Assembly: GCF_026151205.1 (NCBI RefSeq)
Contig: NC_087074.1
Location: 620,001-684,000 of the forward strand
Length of the DNA stretch: 64,000 nt
Direction of reading: 5' to 3'
Origin: Bolinopsis microptera
Taxonomy: Eukaryota; Ctenophora; Tentaculata; Lobata; Bolinopsidae
In this document: positions 1-10,760 of the stretch, one piece after another
How the letters are laid out: each line of letters begins with the position of its first letter
Position numbering within the stretch: the first letter of the stretch is position 1
Made by a program: the position numbers and the translations under genes
The notes under the pieces: model-generated
What the model saw: the letters and a program-made list of their open reading frames with translations, nothing else
What the model was told of the DNA's origin: nothing
Database searches by the model: none

Positions 1-1668
1 CACCCCCTCCCCTCAGCAGTTACGCCACTGAGTTCCACCCCCTCCCCTCAGCAGTTACACCACTGAGTTCCACCCCCTCCCCTCAGCAGTTACACCACTG
101 AGTTCCACCCCCTCCCCTCAGCAGTTACACCACTGAGTTCCACCCCCTCCCCTCAGCAGTTACGCCACTGAGTTCCACCCCCTCCCCTCAGCAGTTACGC
201 CACTGAGTTCCACCCCCTCCCCTCAGCAGGTGAGCCACTGAGTTCCACCCCCTCCCCTCAGCAGTTGCTCCACTGAGTTCCACCCCCTCCCCTCAGCAGT
301 TACACCACTGAGTTCCACCCCCTCCCCTCAGCAGGTGAGCCACTGAGTTCCACCCCCTCCCCTCAGCAGGTGAGCCACTGAGTTCCACCCCCTCCCCTCA
401 GCAGGTGAGCCACTGAGTTCCACCCCCTCCCCTCAGCAGTTACACCACTGAGTTCCACCCCCTCCCCTCAGCAGTTACGCCACTGAGTTCCACCCCCTCC
501 CCTCAGCAGGTGAGCCACTGAGTTCCACCCCCTCCCCTCAGCAGTTACACCACTGAGTTCCACCCCCTCCCCTCAGCAGTTACGCCACTGAGTTCCACCC
601 CCTCCCCTCAGCAGTTACACCACTGAGTTCCACCCCCTCCCCTCAGCAGGTGAGCCACTGAGTTCCACCCCCTCCCCTCAGCAGGTGAGCCACTGAGTTC
701 CACCCCCTCCCCTCAGCAGTTACTCCACTGAGTTCCACCCCCTCCCCTCAGCAGTTACGCCACTGAGTTCCACCCCCTCCCCTCAGCAGTTACTCCACTG
801 AGTTCCACCCCCTCCCCTCAGCAGTTACGCCACTGAGTTCCACCCCCTCCCCTCAGCAGTTACGCCACTGAGTTCCACCCCCTCCCCTCAGCAGGTGAGC
901 CACTGAGTTCCACCCCCTCCCCTCAGCAGTTACGCCACTGAGTTCCAACCCCTCCCCTCAGCAGTTGCTCCACTGAGTTCCACCCCCTCCCCTCAGCAGG
1001 TGAGCCACTGAGTTCCACCCCCTCCCCTCAGCAGTTACACCACTGAGTTCCACCCCCTCCCCTCAGCAGTTACGCCACTGAGTTCCACCCCCTCCCCTCA
1101 GCAGGTGAGCCACTGAGTTCCACCCCCTCCCCTCAGCAGTTACGCCACTGAGTTCCACCCCCTCCCCTCAGCAGTTACGCCACTGAGTTCCACCCCCTCC
1201 CCTCAGCAGGTGCGCCACTGAGTTCCACCCCCTCCCCTCAGCAGGTGAGCCACTGAGTTCCACCCCCTCCCCTCAGCAGTTACGCCACTGAGTTCCACCC
1301 CCTCCCCTCAGCAGTTACACCACTGAGTTCCACCCCCTCCCCTCAGCAGTTACACCACTGAGTTCCACCCCCTCCCCTCAGCAGGTGAGCCACTGAGTTC
1401 CACCCCCTCCCCTCAGCAGGTGAGCCACTGAGTTCCACCCCCTCCCCTCAGCAGTTGCTCCACTGAGTTCCACCCCCTCCCCTCAGCAGTTACGCCACTG
1501 AGTTCCACCCCCTCCCCTCAGCAGTTACACCACTGAGTTCCACCCCCTCCCCTCAGCAGTTGCTCCACTGAGTTCCACCCCCTCCCCTCAGCAGTTACAC
1601 CACTGAGTTCCACCCCCTCCCCTCAGCAGGTGAGCCACTGAGTTCCACCCCCTCCCCTCAGCAGTTGC
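1..1668. repeat. 35-bp satellite array, about 47 copies
   Basis: Uninterrupted head-to-tail array of a 35-bp unit that runs off the left edge of the window. The constant part contains CACTGAGTTCCACCCCCTCC and CCTCAGCAG. Only a short segment varies between copies (GTTACGC, GTTACAC, GGTGAGC, GTTGCTC, GTTACTC), so the array is highly homogeneous. On the plus strand each unit has a pyrimidine-rich stretch ending in CAG, and the GGTGAGC variants place CAG|GTGAGC right after it, resembling a 3' and a 5' splice site side by side. The variant GTTACGCCACTG matches the terminal repeat of the hAT element at 8823-9130. No coding potential is seen. Confidence 0.97.
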
Positions 1669-2128
1669 TTTAACGTGGCGGGGAGGAGATTGACGAAGGT
1701 ATCTGAAATTACCGTTCTTCAAACCAAGAGACCGCATAAACAGTCATCAAATTTAATTAAGGGGTAATAGCCTTTCCATGTTCGTTATGCGAGGGCTGTT
1801 TAGTCATTCAAACAAGGATTTGCACGAGACATTATTTCGACACTGATAATGAGCAAATAATACACGTTTTATTGCTTCTTCAAAGTTGTAATTAACTGAT
1901 ATTTGCTAAGTTATGACAATGTTCAATCTGATACATCATGAGGTTGCTAACAAGCGTAACCAATGGCTTGCCAGTCAATTCTCCACTTGTCAGCCTTGTA
2001 AAAACTGTGGATGTTGCCGTATTCTGCTCGCATATGAACGTAGTTCCTGTAAAGTTATGGTTCAAGATAGGGAAGATAATATGATGAAAACCTAAACTCC
2101 CTAGTTAATTCAACACATTAACACGGCA
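1669..2128. other. intergenic or intronic spacer without a recognised gene
   Basis: Unique AT-rich sequence between two repeat arrays. The only open frame (60 codons at 1913-2095) has no recognisable features. If the secreted-protein gene at 2577-3282 continues leftwards, this is part of its intron. Confidence 0.5.
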
Positions 2129-2540
2129 TGTATAGTGTATAGTGTATAGTGTATAGTATATAGTGTATAGTGTATAGTGTATAGTTTATAGTGTATAGTG
2201 TATAGTGTATAGTGTATAGTGTATAGTGTATTATAGTGTATAGTGTATAGTGTATAGTGTATAGTGTATAGTGTATAGTATATATAGTGTATAGTGTATA
2301 GTATATAGTGTATAGTGTATAGTATATATAGTGTATAGTGTATAGTATATAGTGTATAGTGTATAGTATATAGTGTATAGTTTATCGTGTATAGTGAATA
2401 GTGTATAGTGTATAGTATATAGTGTATAGTGTATAGTGTATAGTATATAGTGTATAGTGTATAGTGTATAATAGTGTATAGTGTATAGTGTATAGTGTAT
2501 AGTGTATAGTGTATAGTTTATCGTGTATAGTGTATTATAT
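2129..2540. repeat. 7-bp ATAGTGT tandem repeat
   Basis: About 400 bp made almost wholly of ATAGTGT units, with occasional ATAGTAT, TTTATCG and 2- to 4-bp phase slips. It lies just beyond the donor site of exon 2 of the minus-strand secreted-protein gene, so it is probably intronic. Confidence 0.95.
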
Positions 2541-2576
2541 ACGTAATTACAAATAAATGTAGTAAATTGTACTTAC

Positions 2577-3282
2577 ACGAAACTGGATGATGTGAGGGAG
2601 TATATTTCTGATCCACCAGTAGTCACCCAAAGGTGACTTTCTCCAGCCAATACAGATGTTACTATTGGAGTCAAACCAGGTTTGAAGTCGCAGTTTGTCA
2701 TGTCTACTTTAACATAGATTCCATCAGTACTGTAATATTTCCAGGGTGTCGAGCCTGCATTAGATCGAGAATGTTAATTTTACTCTCACATCTAATTCCT
2801 ACTCAACTAAGGCTAGTTGAAAATTATTACAGTAAAAACTAAAAAACAATGGTCCTATAATTTTTCCTGAAAGAAAGGTGAATCAGGTAAATTAGCCATC
2901 ATATAATAATAGGGGCTAGTTGGCCTAGTGGTTACAACCACTACAATATATATAAAATATATATACAAGTTATAATAATGGGGGGGGGGGGGGGGGGGGG
3001 GTGGTGACATGAAAAAGTTATAATACAATATATATATAATATACAAGTTATAATAATTGGGGGGGGGGGGGGGGGGGGTGATATGACAAAGTTATAATAA
3101 TGGGGGGGGGGGGGGGGTGATATAGAAAGTTATAATAATATGATACCTTTTCCTGTTGTCCCAGTGCAAAGTCTGAGACAAGGCTCATCTCCACCTTCTT
3201 CATAAGGGGCCGCCACTTTGATGTCGATACATTCGAGAAGGCCAAAACTAAGAACAAAAAAGAAGATACTGGCAAAGATCAT
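2577..3282 (-). CDS. secreted protein, first two exons of a partial gene
   Basis: Exon 1 is 3282-3147 and exon 2 is 2754-2577. Exon 1 starts with ATG and encodes a hydrophobic signal peptide (MIFASIFFFVLSFGLLEC) followed by an acidic stretch and CLRLCTGTTGK, ending at a GTATC donor. Exon 2 follows a GCAG acceptor; the split codon is completed as Gly, and the frame reads through GIYVKVDMTNCDF, LAGESHLWVTTGGSEIYSL and SSF to a consensus GTAAGT donor. The cysteines and the Trp/Thr/Gly-rich end suggest an extracellular beta-sandwich domain. I recall similar TTGGSxIY motifs in uncharacterised secreted proteins but cannot name the family. The gene must continue through the repeats towards or past the left edge; later exons were not found. 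The intron carries poly-G tracts. Start, signal peptide and splice phase are seen; function is unknown. Confidence 0.65.
2980..3118. repeat. poly-G / GTTATAATAAT repeats inside the intron
   Basis: Three poly-G runs of roughly 17-22 bases separated by near-identical AT-rich spacers containing AAGTTATAATAAT. The block sits inside the intron of the minus-strand secreted-protein gene, between its two exons, so the sense transcript would be C-rich. Confidence 0.9.
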
Positions 3283-4695
3283 AGTGTTATCGGAAAAAGG
3301 GACCTGCTGATAATGCCCGATTATTCAAGTGTTCCCCATTTATACTATTAAAGCGGCTTTCTTCTCACTTTGAAGATATGAAGGACAAGGTGTTATTAAA
3401 CCAGAGAATAATACAACAAAGCTCAGAATCCATCTGTTGAGTTCTTCCAGAGCTAGAGGTGTGATAAATTCGAAATAACTGACAAAAACAACACTCTTCT
3501 CTCTTTGCTGATATAATAGAAAAATATAGCGAACTATAAAGTCTTAAGAAAATCGATGTTTCAGAAAGATATTAAAGTTTAACAATACTTGTCAAAATAT
3601 GATAAACAATCGAAAATTCGGCGGAGGAAGAAGAAAGTTCTTTCTTTTGTACGATTAATTCGACCTGAAAATTGTAATTAGTAACACTATTCTCTTTCTT
3701 TGCTAGAAAAACAAGTAAACCGTATGATAACGATTCAGTGCATTGTTGTTATTGATAGATACTTCAGCAGAGGGAGAAGCTGGCGCAGAAAGTAGTGAGG
3801 CAGGTGAAATTCTTAGCTGTCTGATAGTTACAGAGTCTGCGGCAATAACTTGTTTGTGAGAATCATAGAACTGTATTTCGGCTCATAATAAAGATAATGT
3901 CATAATATTGCCACCAATTTTGGCTAACTGAGTTCATTTTAATTTTGCTACGAGTTACTGTAAACCTGCTTACTGGGTAAAAGTGGCCACAAATCATAAA
4001 ACCACAGATTTACCACGGCTATTTCCTTTCCTCCAAATAGGGCTGAATATACATAGATTGTCACTATGTAACATAGTGACAGTGTAAACACTTAAAACCC
4101 TGATTTACTGTGTTACTGTACAACCATGCAGTGGAATGAGTTCCGTCTGAACAGCAGTAATCACATAGTCAAGTACAGACAATTCCAAGGCCATCTGCTG
4201 AAGATATTTGACTGTATTATATTATAACTAATAACCATAATATCATAAGTTGGTGACTTAAAAATAGTTCTTACAAATTTGTTGTTAATGATACGCTTTT
4301 TAGAATCTCAAAAATAATAAAACTGAACTTCATTGGTAGTTGATTTAACAAATGTAACCAATGGCTTGCCAGTCAATCCTCCGCTTGTCACGTTTATAAT
4401 AACTTTTGATCCCACTCTGTCCTCAAATTAATGTAGTTCCTGTAAGGTAAGGGCACATTAAAAATACCTTTTACTGCAGCCAAATTATTATTATTTAATA
4501 TAGGGATAAAGACAGTACACAAACATAGAATCTTATAACATAGCCATGTTTCATATTTGAGACTTGTAACTTTGCATGTTACATACTGTAACTAATGAAC
4601 TACTGAATGAGAATTCTGCCGTCAACATTTAAATATTCAAATATTTAAAATCACGCTCATTCAATATTGAATTGCTCATACAGATTTAACCACAT
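3283..4695. other. intergenic region without a recognised gene
   Basis: No exon or RNA gene recognised. It contains a perfect 11-bp-stem palindrome at 4059-4081 (TGTCACTATGT, one base, then its complement). Around 4346-4400 there is a segment (AACCAATGGCTTGCCAGTCA) also present at 1955-1975, so a short dispersed repeat occurs in both places. The upstream side of the secreted-protein gene is here, but no TATA-like element can be assigned safely. Confidence 0.5.
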
Positions 4696-7646
4696 TACTC
4701 TAGTAGCAGAGAGGAGTTGAGTGTGCACTTCAATGTCCACAATTTTTGACCATACAGGGTCTTTCATTAGGTCATTCCAAACCAAAATCATCTAGGTAGC
4801 AATTTTGTGTCGCTAGTCCCAGTCCTACAGGGCGAAATTTCTAAATTGCCCTCAGGCGCCAATTTGGGATTTTTGTATCTCTGCTTCTAAAAGACTTAGA
4901 GACTTGAATATTGGCTTAAAATAACGGCAATACCCTTATTTATATACAAGTTATGAAGCAATATAAGGTCTCAAGTGCCTAGTTTTAAAGATATTTACGA
5001 AAAACTGTTTTTTGGCTCATCGCAGCCGGAATTATCGGATTATTTTTATATCTCGAGCTAGAAAGGTCGTAGAAACTTCTCCGATATTGAAAAATATTTG
5101 CAATGAGCACATTTATATAAGACTTATGAATCATTGTATGCTCTAAAATGCTTATTTGTAGAGATATTAGCAAAAATCGGTAATTTTGGCTACACCAATA
5201 CAAATTTGGTAATTCGTTTTGTCTTTTTTTTGCAAATTTTCACGTTGCAATTTTCAAGATGCGGTTTGTGGCTATCGATAGGGCTTTATATGCTATTGTA
5301 TGGTTTTGATACAATCCTTCAGCACCTAGGACATAGGCAATAGGGGTCACAAACCCTGAAATGTCAGGAACTGGGCAGTGGCCGAGATAAATATTTGATA
5401 ATTACTTGGACTCTTGACTCACATTCATCTTTTCAACGGTTAGTTAGACATCTTAAACCAGTATTGAACGTTGAGTAAAACTTCTAATCCATTAGTACTT
5501 TGTAGCTCAGGTCATGTGCCCCAGAAAAACACGCCTGAGTGACAGTGGGCCTTATCGATCATGAGCCGCAAATCACAAGGGCATTCGTACTCTTGGCTTA
5601 AATTGGCTCTTCGTTAGTATCATCAATTAGGTTTCTAACTTCTATTATATCATCTGCCTGTCCAGTGTCCAATGTCCATCCGTCTCTTTGAGATTCATTA
5701 TTAATTCAAGTTCAGTCATTTCGTTTCTGTTCAACTGTAGGCGCAATGAGGGACTTCAGTCCAGCAATAAAGTCAATATCTCTAGATTTAGCAATATTTG
5801 GTTTCGCTACTTTTAAGGTAATTGTGTTCAGCAAGCAAGGTTGTAAGTTTTCAGCCCTACGCCCCTACTGTAATGCACATGGTATAATGCTGATTTTTTG
5901 CTTAACATAGCTCATTTTAAAGTTCCTTTTTCAGCAGTCTTCCCTATCATAATTCATACTGGCATAAAAACAGATTCACCTCCTTTATCTCTAGATATAA
6001 TCTTGAACCTGGGCTCTACAGGTTATTGAATATCCACCAACCTCTTGCCCCAATTGTCAGCCTAAGGACCGCTGCCACCTGCAACTTTGGGTCCCAGAAC
6101 TTCGGGCCCAACGATACCTGTCCCTCAGTGACTTTGTGCCCCACATAATTCTAATTTATGACTCAATGTAAATTGTAAATGCTGAGATGGACATTAGATA
6201 ACCTGTATCTATCGCTAAATTATTTACTATTATTATTGTATTGCTGTGTAAATTTTATTCTAATTCTAATTTTAATTCTGTAGAGCCCAGGTTTAAGATT
6301 ATATTTAGAGATAAAGGAGGTGAATCTGTTTTTATGACAGTATGATATGGTACACTGCTGAAAAAGGAACTTAAAAATGAGCTATGTTAAGCAAAAAATC
6401 AGCATTATACCATGTGCATTACCAGTGCTCCAGTATAACTAGTGCCCCGGGGGTGGGGGGGGGGGCAATATTTTGAGGCAGTAGGGGCGTAGGGCTGAAA
6501 ACTTACAACCTTGCTTGCTGAACACAATTACCTTAAAAGTAGCGAAACCAAATATTGCTAAATCTAGAGATATTGACTTTATTGCTGGACTGAAGTCCCT
6601 CATTGCGCCTACAGTTGAACAGAAACGAAATGACTGAACTTGAATTAATAATGAATCTCAAAGAGACGGATGGACACTGGACAGGCAGATGATATAATAG
6701 AAGTTAGAAACCTAATTGATGATACTAACGAAGAGCCAATTTAAGCCAAGAGTACGAATGCCCTTGTGATTTGCGGCTCATGATCGATAAGGCCCACTGT
6801 CACTCAGGCGTGTTTTTCTGGGGCACATGACCTGAGCTACAAAGTACTAATGGATTAGAAGTTTTACTCAACGTTCAATACTGGTTTAAGATGTCTAACT
6901 AACCGTTGAAAAGATGAATGTGAGTCAAGAGTCCAAGTAATTATCAAATATTTATCTCGGCCACTGCCCAGTTCCTGACATTTCAGGGTTTGTGACCCCT
7001 ATTGCCTATGTCCTAGGTGCTGAAGGATTGTATCAAAACCATACAATAGCATATAAAGCCCTATCGATAGCCACAAACCGCATCTTGAAAATTGCAACGT
7101 GAAAATTTGCAAAAAAAAGACAAAACGAATTACCAAATTTGTATTGGTGTAGCCAAAATTACCGATTTTTGCTAATATCTCTACAAATAAGCATTTTAGA
7201 GCATACAATGATTCATAAGTCTTATATAAATGTGCTCATTGCGAATATTTTTCAATATCGGAGAAGTTTCTACGACCTTTCTAGCTCGAGATATAAAAAT
7301 AATCCGATAATTCCGGCTGCGATGAGCCAAAAAACAGTTTTTCGTAAATATCTTTAAAACTAGGCACTTGAGACCTTATATTGCTTCATAACTTGTATAT
7401 AAATAAGGGTATTGCCGTTATTTTAAGCCAATATTCAAGTCTCTAAGTCTTTTAGAAGCAGAGATACAAAAATCCCAAATTGGCGCCTGAGGGCAATTTA
7501 GAAATTTCGCCCTGTAGGACTGGGACTAGCGATACAAAATTGCTACCTAGATGATTTTGGTTTGGAATGACCTAATGAAAGACCCTGTGTGGTCAAAAAT
7601 TGTGGACATTGAAGTGCACACTCAACTCCTCTCTGCTACTAGAGTA
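4696..7646. mobile_element. long inverted-repeat (foldback) element
   Basis: Two arms, 4696-6021 and 6278-7646, are near-perfect reverse complements separated by a 256-bp loop. The outer ends read TACTCTAGTAGCAGAGAGGA and its complement. The right arm has an extra segment of about 57 bp near 6421-6478, including a poly-G run, that is absent from the left arm; otherwise only scattered substitutions are visible. No transposase or other protein is encoded: the open frames in the arms mirror each other and are chance frames. No clear target-site duplication flanks the ends. It could be a foldback transposon or a head-to-head duplication of one element. A transcript through it would form a hairpin of about 1.3 kb. 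Confidence 0.9.
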
Positions 7647-8166
7647 CATAGTTTGGGGGAAGGGAAACATCTGCGGTAAATCGGGATGGCCGCAGTTTTA
7701 CTGTTCTGCTCTTGAGAACATGCTAGACATTTTGTATTATATTGCAATCGATCATGAACTGTTGCATCTGCTCTAAAAAATGATATTTGAAATGAACAAA
7801 AATGTTGTTAAAATTAAGCAGATGTTAATATAAGATACAGCAATCAAAATGTACAGGGCGGGCCAAAAGTCAGTGTGCAAACGTTGGCCTTAATAGCTCA
7901 GTCACTGAGCGCCCAACTGAAATAATTCTTTCTGGTATGACTTAATACTTTTAACACTTCTTCTTCGTAGGGGGCTGTGGTCATTATCACTAATGGAAAG
8001 ATCGTGACCACTGTAAGATAGAGCATTGGAGCCCTGTGCTTACCCTGGTAAAATATTAATTAGTGGAGAAAAAGTTAAACTTTGTTTTCTCCACATTTAG
8101 TAAATCATTTTGTTGCTTGTATGAAGCCAATGATCCTTGGTAGTGAGAACTTGTCCACTATGTCTG
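7647..8166. other. spacer with a one-ended copy of the mariner-like MITE
   Basis: From 7854 to about 7960 the sequence matches the left end of the complete element at 9245-10011 (CAGGGCGGGCCAAAAGTCAG, then a CTCAGTCACTGAG segment and TTCTTTCTGGTATGACTTA). The right end is missing, so this is a truncated copy. The rest is unique sequence adjoining the decayed retroelement. Confidence 0.7.
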
Positions 8167-9190
8167 TCACACTAAGATAGAATGAGTCAAAGTATCCTCC
8201 TCATTGGTAAGACCATTTCGGGCACTGACCAATAAAGTGGTCTCCTCTTCCATAAGACAGTGTGGACAAGTTTTGGGGACTGTTGTCGGCTTGAACTTAT
8301 TAATGTGGTAGTTTAGTTCACAATGTCCAGTAAGGAATTGTGTTGCTGTTCTTGTGCTCTCTTTGCCAAGTTTCGGGATTGATCTGGCAAACTTATGTCT
8401 CCATAATCGTTTGAAGTGAGTGTTGGCCAACGTTCTCCATCTTTCCCTCATTTTCGATGATTTCCATAATACTTTTGGTATTGGTAGTAGCACTTAGGCA
8501 GAGTCTAAGTTATCAGAGCCTTTTTTGGCAAGAGAGTCTGCCTTTTCGTTACCACCATAGACTTTATGAGCTGGTATCCATCGTAGTAAGTTGCTAGTTG
8601 GTTCAGCTCACTTATTGCTGTGCTGATGCTTTTTGATTTGACTTTGATATTGCTCATTGCCATTATTGTTGCCTGGCTATAACAGTTTATGATGATTTTT
8701 CTAGTGTTGGTTCCAGATTCCCGTAGTATTTTTGCTGCTGTGCCTACGGCAAAGGTATCGGCCTGGAAGACGGTTTAGTTGGTTCCTAGGTGGTAGGACT
8801 CCTCACATGGCCTGGAGGGGTGCAGTGGCGTAACGTTGCCTGTTGGCGCCCCCCCACCCCCCCCCCCCCCCCCCCCCCGCCGAAGAAGCGCCCCCCTGTT
8901 GGCGCCCCCTCCCCTTTTGGTTCCCCTCCCTAAAATTGAACAAATTAGATGATTTTAGAGGATACGCCCGTAAATCTCTAAAAAAGTGTGTATCTAGAGC
9001 AAAACGTGCAGTTTTGCTAGTACTTTAGTTAAGTTTTCGAAATTGTCCCACATTCAAACGACGATTTGGCGCCCCCCCTAAGACGGCGCCCTCGCTGTGC
9101 GGGATCAGCGGGCCCTTCGTTACGCCACTGGAGGGGTGTCGTTATCCACAACGTACACTCCAGCTCCAACTTGTTCATTCATTTTGGAGC
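8167..9190 (-). pseudogene. decayed non-LTR retrotransposon, RNase H and C-terminal region
   Basis: On the minus strand, pieces in several frames spell a retroelement RNase H domain in order: TDGSKMNEQVGAGVYVVDN (near 9190-9135), QADTFAVGTAAKILRESG, a run ending ATIMAMSNIKVKS, then LRWIPAHKVYGGNEKADSLA with the ExADxLA signature. This is followed by an open frame (8493-8167) with TATQFLTGHCELNYHINK and a CPHC motif, typical of the region after RNase H in Jockey/I-like elements. Frameshifts and stops interrupt it, and a hAT element is inserted at 8823-9130. No reverse transcriptase or endonuclease domain is present, so it is a fragment, and clearly dead. Confidence 0.85.
8823..9130. mobile_element. 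non-autonomous hAT transposon (MITE), 308 bp
   Basis: Perfect 13-bp terminal inverted repeats, CAGTGGCGTAACG and its complement, are flanked by a perfect 8-bp target duplication, GAGGGGTG (8815-8822 and 9131-9138). Length-8 duplications and CAGTGGCGTA-type termini are hallmarks of hAT elements. The interior is GC-rich with a long poly-C run and has no transposase. It interrupts the RNase H pseudogene, so it is younger than that insertion. Confidence 0.93.
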
Positions 9191-9244
9191 CATCTGTGTA
9201 GCATTTTTTTTTATTTGAAAATTCAATTAATTATTATATATATA

Positions 9245-10011
9245 CAGGGTGGGCCAAAAGTCAGTACCCATACGTTGGCCTTTATAGCTCAGTCACTGAG
9301 TGCCCAATTTAAATACTTCTTTCTGGTATGACTTAGTACCACCACTGGTTCGAGGAATTTGTCAACTCGAAAAATATTCGCGTTCATTTTTTTCAAATGG
9401 AGGTTCATTTTCACATTTATTTGATAGTTTGGATAGTCGGATCAAGCTAAATATTATTGAATTGTGTTTGGCCATTCGAATTACGTTTGTCCTGAAAGAA
9501 TTAGAACTGTAGCTTCTCAGATGACCGAGATATGAAGCATAACGAGTTTATTCATTACGTGTGATCAGGTGATTGGTTTACCTAATCACGTGATAAGGTG
9601 CCCCCGTTAACTACCCCTTTAAACATTATGGGAATTGTTAAGGGTGCCCAATTAAGGTGTCGTGTCACGGTGTCACATAATCACCCAGTCAATATTGTTA
9701 ACGAGATACAGAAAATGCTTGATAACTTCGTCATTTCTAATCCGTTTTGCCTCATGTTTTCAGATCATATGCAACATTTGATAATCTACCGTCTCTGAAA
9801 AAATTAGGCGTTCAGCATGTTCAGAAAAAACAATATAGGTGTTTTAATATTGAATGGGCGTGGTCTAAAATATTCGAATTTTCAAATTTTGACGACGGAA
9901 TCCTCGAACCAGTAAGTACAGTATGCCATCTGCAAAGCAACAGCTCTCAAATATAAAACACGACGGAGCTATTAAGGCCAACGTATGGGTACTGACTTTT
10001 GGCCCACCCTG
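9245..10011. mobile_element. mariner/Tc1-like non-autonomous element, 767 bp
   Basis: Terminal inverted repeats of more than 35 bp begin CAGGGTGGGCCAAAAGTCAG on the left, and the same sequence is inverted at the right end. The element is bounded by TA on each side (9243-9244 and 10012-10013), as expected for TA-targeting mariner/Tc1 elements. No transposase motif appears in any frame; the short open frames inside are chance. A truncated relative lies at 7854-7960, and a distinct element with a related terminus lies at 57919-58370. Confidence 0.87.
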
Positions 10012-10318
10012 TATAAATCAAGCGTTACATTTCAGCCATGCAAAATTACAATGACATATTTTGATAAACTAATTGATAAATGGTACTGCAATATAAGTTG
10101 CTTAATGTTTGGCCGGATGACAACTAACTAAAAGAGAAAAATAAACTTGATTACATAATAATTAATTCGGCTGAACCAACACATAGCAAGAGCCACATTA
10201 ACGTTGGGGCCGTCATGGGGGCATTGTATGGTGTTGGTATCGTTATCGATTTCCTCATACGTTCAACACTACTATGTAACAAATAGTTTTATGCATGACT
10301 ACCGATGAGTAATTATAC

Positions 10319-10449
10319 CTTGGAGTAAAGACTGCCGGTGTCCTGGGTGTGATGGATCTGAGTTTGATGGCAGGTTGTGGAGGTGGCAATCGTTTCTTGT
10401 ACTGCCGGGGCTCCTGCGGTCTGCAGTCTGGTACGAGGTTAGTTTCCAT
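10319..10449 (-). CDS. possible coding exon, basic proline-rich, unknown
   Basis: An open stretch starting at ATG 10449 reads as a basic, proline-rich peptide (contains PRQYKKRLPPPQPAIKLR and SITPRTPAVFTP) and ends at a plausible donor, CCAAG|GTATAA. Codon composition differs from the AT-rich surroundings. No partner exon downstream was identified, and no domain is recognised. It could be the first exon of a gene running left through the transposon nest, or a chance frame. Confidence 0.3.
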
Positions 10450-10545
10450 GTTAGAGATCTATTGATGATTCAAATTTATTAACTCCTGTTTAGCTACCCC
10501 TCCTTACATTAAGTAGTGCATTCTTTGTTTTGCTTTACAGTTCAT

Positions 10546-10760
10546 TACTGATAGTTGGATAATATCCGGTTAGAAGAGACAAGGACTAATGAAACAGGAA
10601 GTTAGGAATGTAGGCAAATTTTTATTAAAATACTTTCAACACCAATATATAAAAAATAATTTGAGCCTGAAGATGTGCCTACATTTGACATTCCTAATTT
10701 CCTGTTTCATTTGTCCTTGACCCTTGTCTCTTCCAACTGGATATTATCCAACTATCAGTA
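10546..10760. mobile_element. hairpin MITE, about 215 bp
   Basis: Left part begins TACTGATAGTTGGATAATAT and the right part ends with its reverse complement; inside, AGAGACAAGG, AATGAAACAGGAA and AGGAATGT are mirrored as well. The arms are about 75-90 bp with small indels, around an AT-rich centre. There is no coding capacity. A further TACTGATAG copy follows immediately at the right border. Confidence 0.75.

Noticed and set aside
5134-7357. Mirror-image frames of 69 and 72 codons in the foldback arms
   Set aside because: They appear twice only because the arms are inverted copies; no domain, AT-rich composition.
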